Shown here: positions 23,116-31,070 of the stretch, one piece after another
Layout of the letters: every line of letters starts with the position of its first letter
Position numbering within the stretch: position 1 is the stretch's first letter
Assembly (NCBI RefSeq): GCF_014698795.1
Contig: NZ_JACJTR010000052.1
Span: 1-34,082, forward strand
Direction of reading: 5' to 3'
Source: Nostoc sp. FACHB-892
GTDB taxonomy: Bacteria; Cyanobacteriota; Cyanobacteriia; Cyanobacteriales; Nostocaceae
Length of the DNA: 34,082 nucleotides
Program-made: the position numbers and the translations under genes
The notes under the pieces: generated by a model
The model's input: only the letters and a program-made list of their open reading frames with translations
The model's database searches: none
What the model was told of the DNA's origin: nothing

Positions 23116-24269
23116 TCCGACGCAAACAAACAGACAAACCCTTTGGGGGTCAAATTACAACTCCACCACCTGCACCTTGGTTATCCTCACCAGATGGCGA
23201 GTTGCCAGCCGCTACTGAAACTACTATCAAACTTTCAGATATAGTTCTGCCCCAACACCAGCCCCGACGATATTTTGACCCACAAGCATTAAAAGAATTA
23301 GTCTCGTCAGTCAAGCAGCATGGCATCCTCCAACCTTTGTTGGTGCGTCCACTTGCCGGGGGAAAATACGAATTAGTAGCAGGAGAACGACGCTATCGGG
23401 CAGGACTAGAAGCAGAACTTGAAGTTGTGCCTGTGGTTGTGCGTGAGCTATCTGATGACCAAGCGTTTCAGTTGGCTTTGATTGAAAACCTGCAACGAGA
23501 AGACCTTAACCCCGTTGAAGAAACTGAAGGGATCTTGCACCTGTTAGCAATCCGGCTGCATTGCGATGTGGAAGCCGTGAAATCCTTGCTGTATCGAATG
23601 AAAAACGCTCACAGTAAGGGGGAACAGCTGTCAAAATCCTCATTAAATGAATCTAGGAAAAACGTTTTTCCTAACTCAGATAATCCACAAACTGAGGACA
23701 ACATTTCTGAGCATTTAGCCGAGAAAAATGAATCTAGGAAAAACGTTTCTCCTAACCCAGATAATCCGCAATCTGAGGACAACATTTCTGACCATTTAGC
23801 CGATGAAACTGAATCTAGGAAAAACGTTTCTCCTAACCTAGATGAAGAACAAGTGAAAACGGTACAACAGGTGTTTGAGAGTCTGGGACTCATGAATTGG
23901 CTATCGTTCATTACCACACGCTTACCTTTGCTCAATCTGCCCGAAGAAATTTTAATAGCACTGCGAGAAGGGAAACTGGAATACACCAAAGCACAAGTCT
24001 TGGCGCGGGTAAGAAATAATGAAATCCGAAAAAAACTTTTGTCCGAAGCGATCGCTAACGATTGGTCTTTAAGCCAAATCAAAGAAAAAATCACCGCTTG
24101 GACGGATGATGAACAAACATCTTCATCTAAAGCAACTAACCAAATACCAGACCGCCTCCAAAATATCACCCAGCGCATTAAAAAGCGTCAGCTTTGGAAA
24201 GAACCTAGAAAGCAAAAGCAGTTAGTAAACCTTTTAAACAAGCTCGAAGCATTACTAGGGGATGAGTGA
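23112..24269 (+). CDS. parB: ParB-family centromere-binding protein with internal tandem repeats
   Basis: The 385-residue protein has the ParB N-terminal core: IVLPQHQPRRYFDPQALKEL, then GILQPLLVRP, and the CTP-binding-type GERRYRA motif at 91-97, followed by ALIENLQREDLNPVEE. The HTH region and a C-terminal half with a basic end (IKKRQLWKEPRKQKQL) follow. Between them, residues 179-246 hold two complete 27-residue repeats and a partial third, each starting ESRKNV. The repeats contain a palindromic DNA element at each copy (separate entry). The ATG overlaps the parA stop. Confidence 0.85.
   Translation: MIRRKQTDKPFGGQITTPPPAPWLSSPDGELPAATETTIKLSDIVLPQHQPRRYFDPQALKELVSSVKQHGILQPLLVRPLAGGKYELVAGERRYRAGLEAELEVVPVVVRELSDDQAFQLALIENLQREDLNPVEETEGILHLLAIRLHCDVEAVKSLLYRMKNAHSKGEQLSKSSLNESRKNVFPNSDNPQTEDNISEHLAEKNESRKNVSPNPDNPQSEDNISDHLADETESRKNVSPNLDEEQVKTVQQVFESLGLMNWLSFITTRLPLLNLPEEILIALREGKLEYTKAQVLARVRNNEIRKKLLSEAIANDWSLSQIKEKITAWTDDEQTSSSKATNQIPDRLQNITQRIKKRQLWKEPRKQKQLVNLLNKLEALLGDE
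23646..23849 (+). repeat. Tandem 81-bp repeats carrying three palindromes, candidate parS
   Basis: Three in-frame units (two of 81 bp at 23646-23726 and 23727-23807, then a partial one) lie inside parB. Each contains a 20-bp palindrome: TAGGAAAAACGTTTTTCCTA, perfect, at 23654-23673, and TAGGAAAAACGTTTCTCCTA with one mismatched pair at 23735-23754 and 23816-23835. The spacing is exactly 81 bp. Evenly spaced palindromes of this length in the partition locus are what a ParB centromere looks like, but placing them within the coding sequence is unusual. I saw no further copy in the window. Confidence 0.7.
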
Positions 24270-24412
24270 ATAGGTAAAGGCTTTAAGAGATGGCTTAGGA
24301 TATTGAATCGAAAACCTTTTCTTAGTAGCTTCTTACTTATTAAAGGAGATCCGAATTTTAGCTTCCTAATCCTTCTGCTCCTCTAATGGCACAGAGAAAC
24401 TCTACAAATTTC

Positions 24413-25369
24413 TTAGAAGCTACTGGGGTCAATATCTCTGAAATTCAATGGTCGCAATCCCCAGGTGGGACCAGCAACAAACGAGCCGCCATCCCAAATA
24501 GTATTGTGAATAAAGGCGGGACCATCAATACCGTAATCTCCAATTCCCTTGGCTCCTTGAAAGTTATTACCGATGAATTTAGAACCACACCAGTCAAACC
24601 ATCCCAACTGAGCTCGTCGCAAGTCACTACAGCAGAAGCGGGGATGATGCCCGTTATCGGGAATAGTACTAATCAACTGAATATCCCTCATATCGCAACA
24701 GACGAATTCAGCCGATACATCCTCGCCCTCCAAGATGGCTCCTTGCAAGTTGACGTGGCTAAAATAAGCACCGCACAAATTAACCGCTCGCAGATTGGCC
24801 CCACTCAAGTCAACTCGATGCAAGATAATATCTCGGAAATCTCTTTCCCCATCAGCATAACGCTTGAGCAGTTCCTGGGCATTAACAACTTTGGGGGAGT
24901 TGGTTTCAATTCTTCCATCTGGCATAATAGTGTCGCAGAAAATAGTCCCTTCCGTGGTTCTAATACCAGTCAAGTTGGCATTCCTCAAGTTACAACCAAT
25001 CAATTGAGTTTCCCTCAAATCAGCACCACTGAGGTCAGCACTGGTCAAATCAACACCAATCAATCTAGTACTTTTCAAACTAGATCCTCGGAGATTGGCG
25101 TTACTCAAGTTACAATTAATCAGAGAAGCACTGAAACTAGTCCATTCCAAATTGGCATAAGTAAAGCTGGCATTAACCAGATAGTCGACTTTGAGCAAAC
25201 ACTCCTGCAAATTGACTCTGCTGAAATCAACGTCCATAAAACAGGTGTCGCAAATAACAGTATGCTTTAATTCGATGGCAGTAAAGTTTCGCTCCCCAGT
25301 TTCATAACGTTTAATAATTCCCTCAGCCAAAGCACGTCCCCTGATAAATTCTTCAAATTCATCCACCAC
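24413..25369 (-). CDS. Pentapeptide-repeat protein
   Basis: The 318-residue protein contains two blocks of A(N/D)LxX-type pentapeptides: about 65-140 (VDFSRVNLQECLL, ANLRGSSLKSTRLIGVDLTS, ADLSGADLRETQLIGCNLRN) and about 185-275 (VDLSGANLRAVNLCGAYFSH, VNLQGAILEG), joined by a linker. Such repeats fold as a right-handed quadrilateral beta-helix. Cyanobacteria have many, mostly of unknown function; some mimic DNA and bind gyrase. There is no signal peptide. The start is GTG 25369 or GTG 25366, as no in-frame ATG is nearby. It is convergent with parB. The opposite strand is also open because of the repeats, but that frame looks meaningless. Confidence 0.8.
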   Translation of the reverse strand: MVDEFEEFIRGRALAEGIIKRYETGERNFTAIELKHTVICDTCFMDVDFSRVNLQECLLKVDYLVNASFTYANLEWTSFSASLINCNLSNANLRGSSLKSTRLIGVDLTSADLSGADLRETQLIGCNLRNANLTGIRTTEGTIFCDTIMPDGRIETNSPKVVNAQELLKRYADGERDFRDIILHRVDLSGANLRAVNLCGAYFSHVNLQGAILEGEDVSAEFVCCDMRDIQLISTIPDNGHHPRFCCSDLRRAQLGWFDWCGSKFIGNNFQGAKGIGDYGIDGPAFIHNTIWDGGSFVAGPTWGLRPLNFRDIDPSSF

Positions 25370-25793
25370 TCAACCCCCGCATTAACCAACGTATATTGCT
25401 TTAAATTAGCCGCTTTTACCGCAATGTCGGTTAACCCCTAAATCCCGACATTGAAGGAGAAGCGATCGCAGGCACGACCGAGCAAGGAAGTTGCGACGAA
25501 TAGGCGGGTGAAAGCCTTATACATACAGCTTTTTTACGAAGTAATGAAATTTTTCTTAATGCCTTTTCTTACTTGCAGCTGATTTCATAAGTAATTAGTT
25601 GATTTTTAATAGCACAAATTGCAGAACAGAGAGCATTAATCAACTGGAGTTATGGGGTGGCTAAGGGTTTGAAAGATGGGTTTGTCTTTACGCAACACTT
25701 AGGCATTTTACGTGTTAACTAATTTGTCAACAAAACAAGTAATAGATTATACTAAATAATGATAATTAGTTTAAGTATTAGCTTCCAAAAATC
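25370..25793. other. Intergenic region with inverted repeat
   Basis: I see no gene in these 424 bases. CAATGTCGG at 25422-25430 and CCGACATTG at 25445-25453 form a perfect nine-base inverted repeat with a 14-base loop, followed by a HIP1 octamer near 25463. It lies upstream of both the pentapeptide-repeat gene (minus) and the exported-protein gene (plus), so it may be an operator or a small repeat-family element. Confidence 0.4.
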
Positions 25794-26330
25794 ATGCGGC
25801 ACAAAATCTTTAAAGGATTTGGAATTGCGATACTTTTAATTGGGATATATTGTTCTCCAAGCTATGCAGGTGGATCAAGCTGGACAGTTTTAGTGGAGCG
25901 TTTAGAAAAACATTCTCAAACTAGTGCCATCATTCACTTGAAACAAGGAGATATTGAACATTCTTGGCATCCAGAATGTTCAGTACTTACCATTCTTGCT
26001 GAATATAGGCTAGAAAATCAAACTTGGAGCGAAAGGCTTGTAACTCAAGCAAAACACATTAAAGCTTTAGAGTATCTTAATCAAGCTCATATTGAAGGAA
26101 AAAAAATTCGATTTGGCGAAATAGGAACTGGGTTAGTTAGCCAGCAAATTTCGGAAGATTGGTTATCTGTATTTATAAATTTATTCGAGAATTTATTCAG
26201 CTTTTGGAGGATTAATAAGGTAACTAAAACTGACTTAATTTCACAACAAACTTGCACCTTCAAAACAAAAGGGCTTGCGATTCTTTCTGAATATGATGGT
26301 AAGCCAGCAGTCTATTCATTTTACAATTAA
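25794..26330 (+). CDS. Exported protein of unknown function
   Basis: The 178-residue protein begins with a typical signal peptide (MRHKIFKGFGIAILLIGIYC, then SPSYAGG), with probable cleavage after Ala25. The mature part is a small alpha-beta protein with two Cys (HPECSVLTI, QQTCTFKTK) that could form a disulfide. It has no motif that I recognise and no lipobox. It stands alone, with no clear ribosome binding site, and is followed by a composite inverted repeat. Confidence 0.6.
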   Translation: MRHKIFKGFGIAILLIGIYCSPSYAGGSSWTVLVERLEKHSQTSAIIHLKQGDIEHSWHPECSVLTILAEYRLENQTWSERLVTQAKHIKALEYLNQAHIEGKKIRFGEIGTGLVSQQISEDWLSVFINLFENLFSFWRINKVTKTDLISQQTCTFKTKGLAILSEYDGKPAVYSFYN

Positions 26331-26367
26331 GCTCAAATCTTATTACTGGGATAGGTTCAAGATTCAA

Positions 26368-26495
26368 GAACTCGTTGCGAATCATGCGGCAACGCGGAGT
26401 CTTCGGGGCGGGCTTGCGGGACTGGTCGGCCCAACAATTGATCACTCTGCCCGTCCCGAAGACCGCATGAGTCGAGCGATAGCGGCAACGAGTTC
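26368..26495. repeat. Composite inverted repeat, possible small non-autonomous element
   Basis: Three nested arms pair around a centre near 26431. These are GAACTCGTTGC (26368-26378) with GCAACGAGTTC (26485-26495), CATGCGG (26383-26389) with CCGCATG (26463-26469), and GTCTTCGGGGCGGGC (26399-26413) with GCCCGTCCCGAAGAC (26449-26463, one mismatch). The GCAACGAGTTCG end also occurs alone near 27535. The size, G+C-rich arms and absence of a gene fit a MITE-like repeat or a strong transcription barrier. Confidence 0.6.
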
Positions 26496-26511
26496 GTCGG
26501 CTCAACACGAC

Positions 26512-26826
26512 TTATCGACTAAAACCCCTAGAGCGTTGTTTCTGCTGTTCCATTTCTCGCTGCTTCGCTTCAATTAAAATCTCATTCCAAGTCAGTCCAC
26601 TTGGTGAAATTCTTTTAGCCTGGGGCAGCATTGACTGAACGACAAGAGATGTTTCATTTCCCCGATCATCATTATTAAATGCCAGCCCAATCCTGCTGAT
26701 ATTTTTGAGTAACTCAAAGGGCAAGTTATCCGGGTCATCCACTGCCATGTACATTGTTCTCACTGGTGGTTGCCCCTTGTGTGCATCTCTATCTGTAGCG
26801 AACTGCAAACACTCAAAAAATCGCAT
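26512..26826 (-). pseudogene. Duplicated C-terminal fragment of the relaxase
   Basis: The 104-residue frame (RTMYMAVDDPDNLPFELLKN, ISRIGLAFNNDDRGNE, ending QQKQRSRGFSR) is clearly homologous to the last 100 residues of the relaxase at 27565 (RTMLMVADDPNNLPMEFLKS, FNRVVVAFNNDEQGN, ending LLQQDRGFSL). It covers only the Toprim-like tail with its FNND motif and lacks the nickase domain. It has diverged well beyond a recent copy. It could be translated from ATG 26826, but it is most likely a remnant of a second relaxase gene or an ancient duplication. Confidence 0.75.
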
Positions 26827-27564
26827 TCAATTCTTGTGATTAAACCTGACCTGGAAATTATCTTCAGTACACTGTTGTCTGCCTAGACACAATAAGAATA
26901 CTTGATACAAAAATGAGTATTGCGGGTAGCAATAGGGAGTATTTAGGCGGAGAATTTCTGTTTTGCTTCAAACGGACGCTCACACCTTTTTGATCAAAAA
27001 TGAGTATTTGCGCGTCATCTAAAGCCAAATTATTGCTTAGAAACACATTTTGAGCAAAACTCTACTTTTTCATATTACTCCATACTACATTTGTAACCAA
27101 AAAGCTGCACTCCACTTGTGAGCTACACCCTAGCTGTGCTGTAAACACCACTTATTACATAGACTTTATGTACTTTAGCAGTATTCAAATAGTAGTTCTA
27201 AATACCTTGCTCAACTGGTAGCTGTTGGGTAGCTCAACTGGTGACACACAGCTACCAGTTGAGTAGTAAAAAAGCGAGTTGTTGAAAATTTGATCATTCC
27301 CCAACTGGTAGCTATAGAGTAGCCCTACTGCTACCAGTTGAGCATAAGACATTTTGAGAAAATTTCGGGCGTAATGCTGACTGACAATGACTTACAGCAA
27401 AATTTAATCGCCTGTTTTATTCTCAATAACTTCAAAATTATTGAGAATGCATAATACATTTATGTTGCAATTGTGCTTCAAACAACTGCTCTCTTAACTG
27501 CCCAGCTAGTAAAAACTAAAGCCTCGCCTCGGCAGCAACGAGTTCGGTGTACGCTCCGCGTGGC
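26827..27564. other. Non-coding region behind the relaxase gene
   Basis: No gene is supported in these 738 bases. They hold a perfect palindrome TTTTTGATCAAAAA (26987-27000), a direct repeat of AAAAATGAGTATT about 90 bp apart (near 26908 and 26996), and the inverted CAACTGGTAGC cluster listed separately. A GCAACGAGTTCG repeat end lies near 27535. The density of short repeats suggests a plasmid cis-acting region or recombination junction. Confidence 0.5.
27210..27342. repeat. Cluster of inverted CAACTGGTAGC repeats
   Basis: CTCAACTGGTAGCTG (27210-27224) is matched perfectly by CAGCTACCAGTTGAG (27249-27263), with an additional CTCAACTGGT in the loop. A second pair, CAACTGGTAGC (27302-27312) and GCTACCAGTTG (27330-27340), follows. 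These five copies in two orientations make two hairpins about 70 bp apart. They could be a nicking or termination region, binding sites for a plasmid protein, or a terminator pair behind the relaxase gene. Confidence 0.65.
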
Positions 27565-29097
27565 TCACAAGCTAAAACCACGATCCTGCTGTAAGAGCTT
27601 TTCTTGCTCCTCCCTGAGATGAGCTTCTAGTTCCTGACTCCAATCAGGATTATGGGTTTTGAGCCTTTTCCCCTGTGGCAACAATTCTAATACTGCACTA
27701 GCGGCTTTATTCCCTTGTTCATCATTATTGAATGCTACGACCACCCTATTGAAACTCTTGAGAAATTCCATAGGTAGGTTATTCGGGTCATCAGCTACCA
27801 TCAACATGGTTCTAGTTGGTGGTAGCCCTTTACAACTTGAGATCAGGTAGGTGGCTGCTGACATGGCATCAATTGGTGTAGAACACAAAAAGACATTTTC
27901 TACCTTGTCCGTTGGTTGCCCTCCCAATCTCAGATAAAACCAACCATTTGGTGTAGAGTTGTTTTGGTTGTACTCCACAGTGCGATGATTTTCTCTAGGC
28001 TTTGACCAAACTAATGCGCCAGTTTTTTCACCATCTAAATCACGCTTGATAAACAAAATATTTCGTTGCTCATCCATGTAAAGCAACTGATTATTATGTA
28101 ATCCTTGCGAAATATAATCTGGTATATAGCGTTTCTCGCTTAAGTACTTGTGTAACACTTGCCAAACAACTGTATCCTCTGGTGGTGGAGTGAACTGGGG
28201 CTGTTGCTGTTTGCGTTCAATAAGAAGAAGAAACTTTTCTAACTGCTCAACTGGGAGTGGTTTAACAGGTTTGAGCAGCAATTCATTAATAGGTTCATCA
28301 TCACGTTCTGTTTGGTAGTCAACGCCAAGATGTTTTTGCAAACCGGGGAAAGTGTAAGCTGCACCTAGTTGTGTACCACTAAAAGCCTGCCCATCTTTCT
28401 CATAAGAAATGCCTTTAGACTTACCATTCCTAGTAAATCCTGTTCTTACACTAATGCCAGCTTGCTGCAACCGCATAATCAGCGTTGGCATTTGGGGATT
28501 ATCAACTCCGGCTCTATCAATCGTCTGCTGAACTGACTCTTTGATGGTGCGTTGTGGAGGAGAGTCACGTTGTCCCTGTGAAAATTCTTCTTTTTCTCGC
28601 CTAATGCGCCTAATTTGTCCGGTGCTGGGTGTGCGATTCAGTTTCTCTCTACTACCCTTAACTTGCACCAAATTATAGTCAATTTCAATTTGTCGCAGGG
28701 CTTTCTCAGAACGTACATAATCCCAAGAATCATGCACTACTAGCCCTGTATCCATCCTGATCCGGCTGGCTGCAATGTGGATGTGGTCGTCGTCGGTGTT
28801 ATGGTGGCGAAAGATGACAAACTGATTGGCATCAAAGCCCATTTCATTCATGTAGCGGTCGCCGATTTCGCTCCACTTATCATCATCTAATTTATCACCC
28901 TTAGCTGCTGACAGCGAGGCATGGTAAACAACTCGGTCTGCATCAGAATTAAGTTGTCTCGACAGCTTAAATTCCCGCGCCAATTCACGGGCATTTCTCC
29001 CGCTCATGTTGCCGCCGATTAGTTTAGCATCTTCACGGGATTCTAAATAATCCAACAGCTTGCGAAAACCTCTGCCCTTAGTCTGCTTCCCAATCAT
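27565..29097 (-). CDS. MOBP-type relaxase with C-terminal Toprim-like domain
   Basis: The 510-residue protein nicks plasmid DNA at oriT and carries the strand into a recipient during mobilisation. It begins MIGKQTKGRGFRKLLDYLES, with the likely catalytic Tyr17, and has the three-histidine metal motif RHHNTDDDHIHIAASRI (about 97-113). The C-terminal half contains a DUF3991/Toprim-like part (YIPDYISQGLHNNQLLYMDE, then VVVAFNNDEQG). ATG 29097 is chosen because the recognisable relaxase N terminus starts there and it lies inside the last codons of mobC (20-base overlap); frame upstream of it is mobC in another phase. Confidence 0.9.
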   Translation of the reverse strand: MIGKQTKGRGFRKLLDYLESREDAKLIGGNMSGRNARELAREFKLSRQLNSDADRVVYHASLSAAKGDKLDDDKWSEIGDRYMNEMGFDANQFVIFRHHNTDDDHIHIAASRIRMDTGLVVHDSWDYVRSEKALRQIEIDYNLVQVKGSREKLNRTPSTGQIRRIRREKEEFSQGQRDSPPQRTIKESVQQTIDRAGVDNPQMPTLIMRLQQAGISVRTGFTRNGKSKGISYEKDGQAFSGTQLGAAYTFPGLQKHLGVDYQTERDDEPINELLLKPVKPLPVEQLEKFLLLIERKQQQPQFTPPPEDTVVWQVLHKYLSEKRYIPDYISQGLHNNQLLYMDEQRNILFIKRDLDGEKTGALVWSKPRENHRTVEYNQNNSTPNGWFYLRLGGQPTDKVENVFLCSTPIDAMSAATYLISSCKGLPPTRTMLMVADDPNNLPMEFLKSFNRVVVAFNNDEQGNKAASAVLELLPQGKRLKTHNPDWSQELEAHLREEQEKLLQQDRGFSL

Positions 29098-29476
29098 CCT
29101 CTTCCTCTTCCAAATCTTCGTCATCAACATCATCAGAGGCAATGTCTCGCCTACACTGATGCAGCAGTTCTAAAAGCTCTCGTAACAGTTCTGGATCAGC
29201 AGGTAAAGTTCGCCCAACTTTTAAGGCTGTGTTAGTTGCCTTTACAAGCTGGTTTAGGTTGTTCCCGATTTGTCCTAACTCCCAATATGTTTGCAAGCTA
29301 ATTTTACTCAGTCGTCTTGGTAATGGACGCATCAACGCATTACGTCTCATCAGTTCACTTGCTGACATCCCCGCGTCAAGTGATTTTATTCGCAGCAGAT
29401 CCAGTTCGATGTCACTTAACCTGACTGGAAAAATATGCTTTCGGACTAGAGCTTTTGACTGCTTGCGGTTAGCCAT
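29078..29476 (-). CDS. mobC: MobC-like relaxosome accessory protein
   Basis: The 132-residue protein begins MANRKQSKALVRKHIFPVRL, with a ribbon-helix-helix DNA-binding part (FPVRLSDIELDLLRIKSLDA, then SASELMRRNAL). The MobC-family segment LQTYWELGQIGNNLNQLVKA follows, and a very acidic tail ends in DDWEAD. MobC proteins bind oriT, help melt it and load the relaxase. ATG 29476 is chosen because the protein resembles MobC from exactly this point. The same frame stays open for another 200 codons upstream, but that part runs through the repeat array and is not protein-like. It overlaps the relaxase start. Confidence 0.85.
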   Translation of the reverse strand: MANRKQSKALVRKHIFPVRLSDIELDLLRIKSLDAGMSASELMRRNALMRPLPRRLSKISLQTYWELGQIGNNLNQLVKATNTALKVGRTLPADPELLRELLELLHQCRRDIASDDVDDEDLEEEEDDWEAD

Positions 29477-30145
29477 AAATTGAGAAAATATCGGGACGTT
29501 GCGAGGGGGGTTTTTCAAGGGGGGCTTCCCCACTTGAACCAGTCTGCCGTTCGAGCGCAGCGAGACAAAGCGTAAGCTTTGAGGCATGGCTGGCTTCAAG
29601 CCGATTTTCGGGGTAAGCGAGGTGTCGTGTGCTACGTGTGTACGGAGGACACAGGAGGGGGCTGAAGGCGAGAGTACTTTCGGCGTAGCCGTGCTGCTGA
29701 CCATCCTACAACTTACAGGGGAGGATAGCAACGGCGTAGCCGGAATTTGAATCAAATCAAGCAGGAGATAAATTCTGGTTCGGCGTAGCCACCATAGAGG
29801 GGATAAAAACGGCGTAGCTGCTATATGAAAATTCTCTGATTCAGCGAAGCTGCCACACAATATAATAGTCCGGCGTAGCCGCAATACTAAAAAATAATTC
29901 AGCGTAGCTGTTTTAAGTAAGATTCTCTGATTCAGCGTAGCTGTAACAGTCAGATTTTTTAGCATTAGCTTGAATAAGAAAACCAGCGAAGCTGCCACAC
30001 TAAAAAATCTAAGGCGTAGCCGGAATACGAAAAGGTAATTCGGCGTAGCCACAATAGCCGATTTTTGTAGGATTTTGAAAATCAATTAGTACAAATTATT
30101 TCAAATAACCGATAATTATCAGTTAATCGGTATTCATGAGTAACC
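29477..30145. promoter_or_regulatory. Divergent region between mobC and an HTH gene, candidate oriT
   Basis: These 669 bases separate mobC (minus) from the 144-residue gene (plus) and contain no supported gene. They include the dyad array at 29681-30051 and a small AAAGC/GCTTT dyad near 29566-29580. oriT of mobilisable plasmids usually sits beside mobC, so this is the best place to look for it. The nick site cannot be identified by eye. Confidence 0.45.
29681..30051. repeat. Array of about 11 covarying dyad elements, mostly 29-bp spaced
   Basis: Elements of the form CGGC-GTA-GCCG or CAGC-G(T/A)A-GCTG start at 29681, 29732, 29781, 29810, 29842, 29871, 29900, 29933, 29984, 30012 and 30041, with a degenerate one near 29960. 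Most starts are 28-33 bp apart. Substitutions in one arm are matched in the other in seven or so copies (CGGC with GCCG, CAGC with GCTG), so dyad symmetry rather than sequence is conserved. The sequence between is AT-rich. This looks like an iteron-type binding array for a dimeric protein, with MobC or the divergent HTH protein as candidates. It is not CRISPR: the repeats are too short. Confidence 0.7.
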
Positions 30146-30580
30146 ATGAGTGAGCATCAGAATTCAGAAGTGATTACGAAAGAGAAGATTGATAAAGCCA
30201 TTAATCTTCTCAAGGAACAGAAGCCAAAAGAGCGAGAGGATGTATCGGACAGAGAGGCCATCAGGAAAATGAGACGGTACATTGAGAAGCTGACCTCTAA
30301 TAAGTACGGCTACACTTACGATGAAGTATCGGAGATGCTGAAGGGTTTGGGGATTAATTTGACTGGTAGCAGAATCAAATATTTAATCGGTGAGTTGAAG
30401 AAAAGTAGTCGTCGCCGTCATCAGGCATCTGATAACGGCAGTAGTAGTGCATCAGTTCAGGGGGCTGTTGAAAATCAGTCAGCAGTTGTTGAAAGCAGCG
30501 AAGCTGAAGAAACACCAGTCAAGAGTACGAGGGGTAAGAGCAAAAAACAACTACTTGCAGCAGAGGCAGCAACAACATAG
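30146..30580 (+). CDS. Putative helix-turn-helix plasmid protein divergent from mobC
   Basis: The 144-residue protein has a charged N-terminal coiled coil (TKEKIDKAINLLKEQKPKER), a compact helical segment (YGYTYDEVSEMLKGLGINLT, then GSRIKYLIGELKK) that resembles a helix-turn-helix for DNA binding, a basic patch (KKSSRRRH), and a low-complexity tail rich in Ser, Ala and Glu. Proteins of this plan often accompany mobilisation genes in cyanobacterial plasmids. Its position, divergent from mobC across a dyad array, suggests that it binds that array as regulator or relaxosome accessory. Confidence 0.65.
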   Translation: MSEHQNSEVITKEKIDKAINLLKEQKPKEREDVSDREAIRKMRRYIEKLTSNKYGYTYDEVSEMLKGLGINLTGSRIKYLIGELKKSSRRRHQASDNGSSSASVQGAVENQSAVVESSEAEETPVKSTRGKSKKQLLAAEAATT

Positions 30581-30643
30581 AAACAATGGCATCCTAGTTT
30601 TAGTCTTTGATCAGGTCAAGTTAGCCACATAATAGGAATCAAT

Positions 30644-31019
30644 ATGGGAGAAGCAAAAAGGCGTAAGAATTCAGACCCCAATTGGGGTAAATCCGAAGGA
30701 TTTAAAAGAAATTGACGATAGCTATCAAGTATCTCGGCATTTAGCGAGACAATTAATTGCTGCGGAAAATTATCCCCGAATATGCCTAGAACAAAAAATA
30801 ATTATTGAATTGCTCAAATTCTCTATTAACGACAGAACAAGAGGTGATGACAGATCGCCTTATTGTGGTCAAAATTTCGATCAAGTACGGGAAATAGGTG
30901 AAAAATTAAACAAATTAGGGGGATTTGATTTGATGCGTCTAGCTTGCGATCTTGTTCCTATCTACGACCAGGGTAATCTTAATTATGCTTGGAATGGAAT
31001 AGGTGATTGGAAAGCCTAA
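30644..31019 (+). pseudogene. Frameshifted small hypothetical gene
   Basis: ATG 30644 has AGGA six bases upstream and opens MGEAKRRKNSDPNWG, a typical start of small bacterial proteins, but the frame stops at TGA after 23 codons. The next frame continues as a good protein (NPKDLKEIDDSYQVSRHLAR, then FDLMRLACDLVPIYDQGN) to TAA 31019. It has no ATG, GTG or TTG of its own before TTG 30810. A one-base slip in the CCCC or GGGG run near 30677-30687 explains both facts. It is either a pseudogene or a single-base sequence error. Confidence 0.6.
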
Positions 31020-31070
31020 CGTTCCATTGGTATCTCAGATCAATACCTATAGGGTTTCAAAAAGCATAAT

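Noticed and set aside
24386..25270. A 294-codon plus-strand frame opposite the pentapeptide-repeat gene, rich in Ser, Thr, Gln and Ile
   Set aside because: It is the mirror of a periodic repeat gene: the period keeps the opposite strand open. The minus-strand translation has clear ANLxx/ADLxx repeats.
29681..30051. The dyad array as a CRISPR
   Set aside because: Repeats are only about 11 bp, they vary in sequence, spacers are AT-rich and about 18 bp, and no Cas genes are nearby. The Cas4-like domain at 15.5 kb belongs to a transposase fusion.
29477..30085. A 200-codon upstream extension of the mobC frame
   Set aside because: It runs through the dyad array, gives an irregular Leu/Arg/Thr-rich sequence unlike any protein, and MobC similarity starts sharply at the ATG at 29476.
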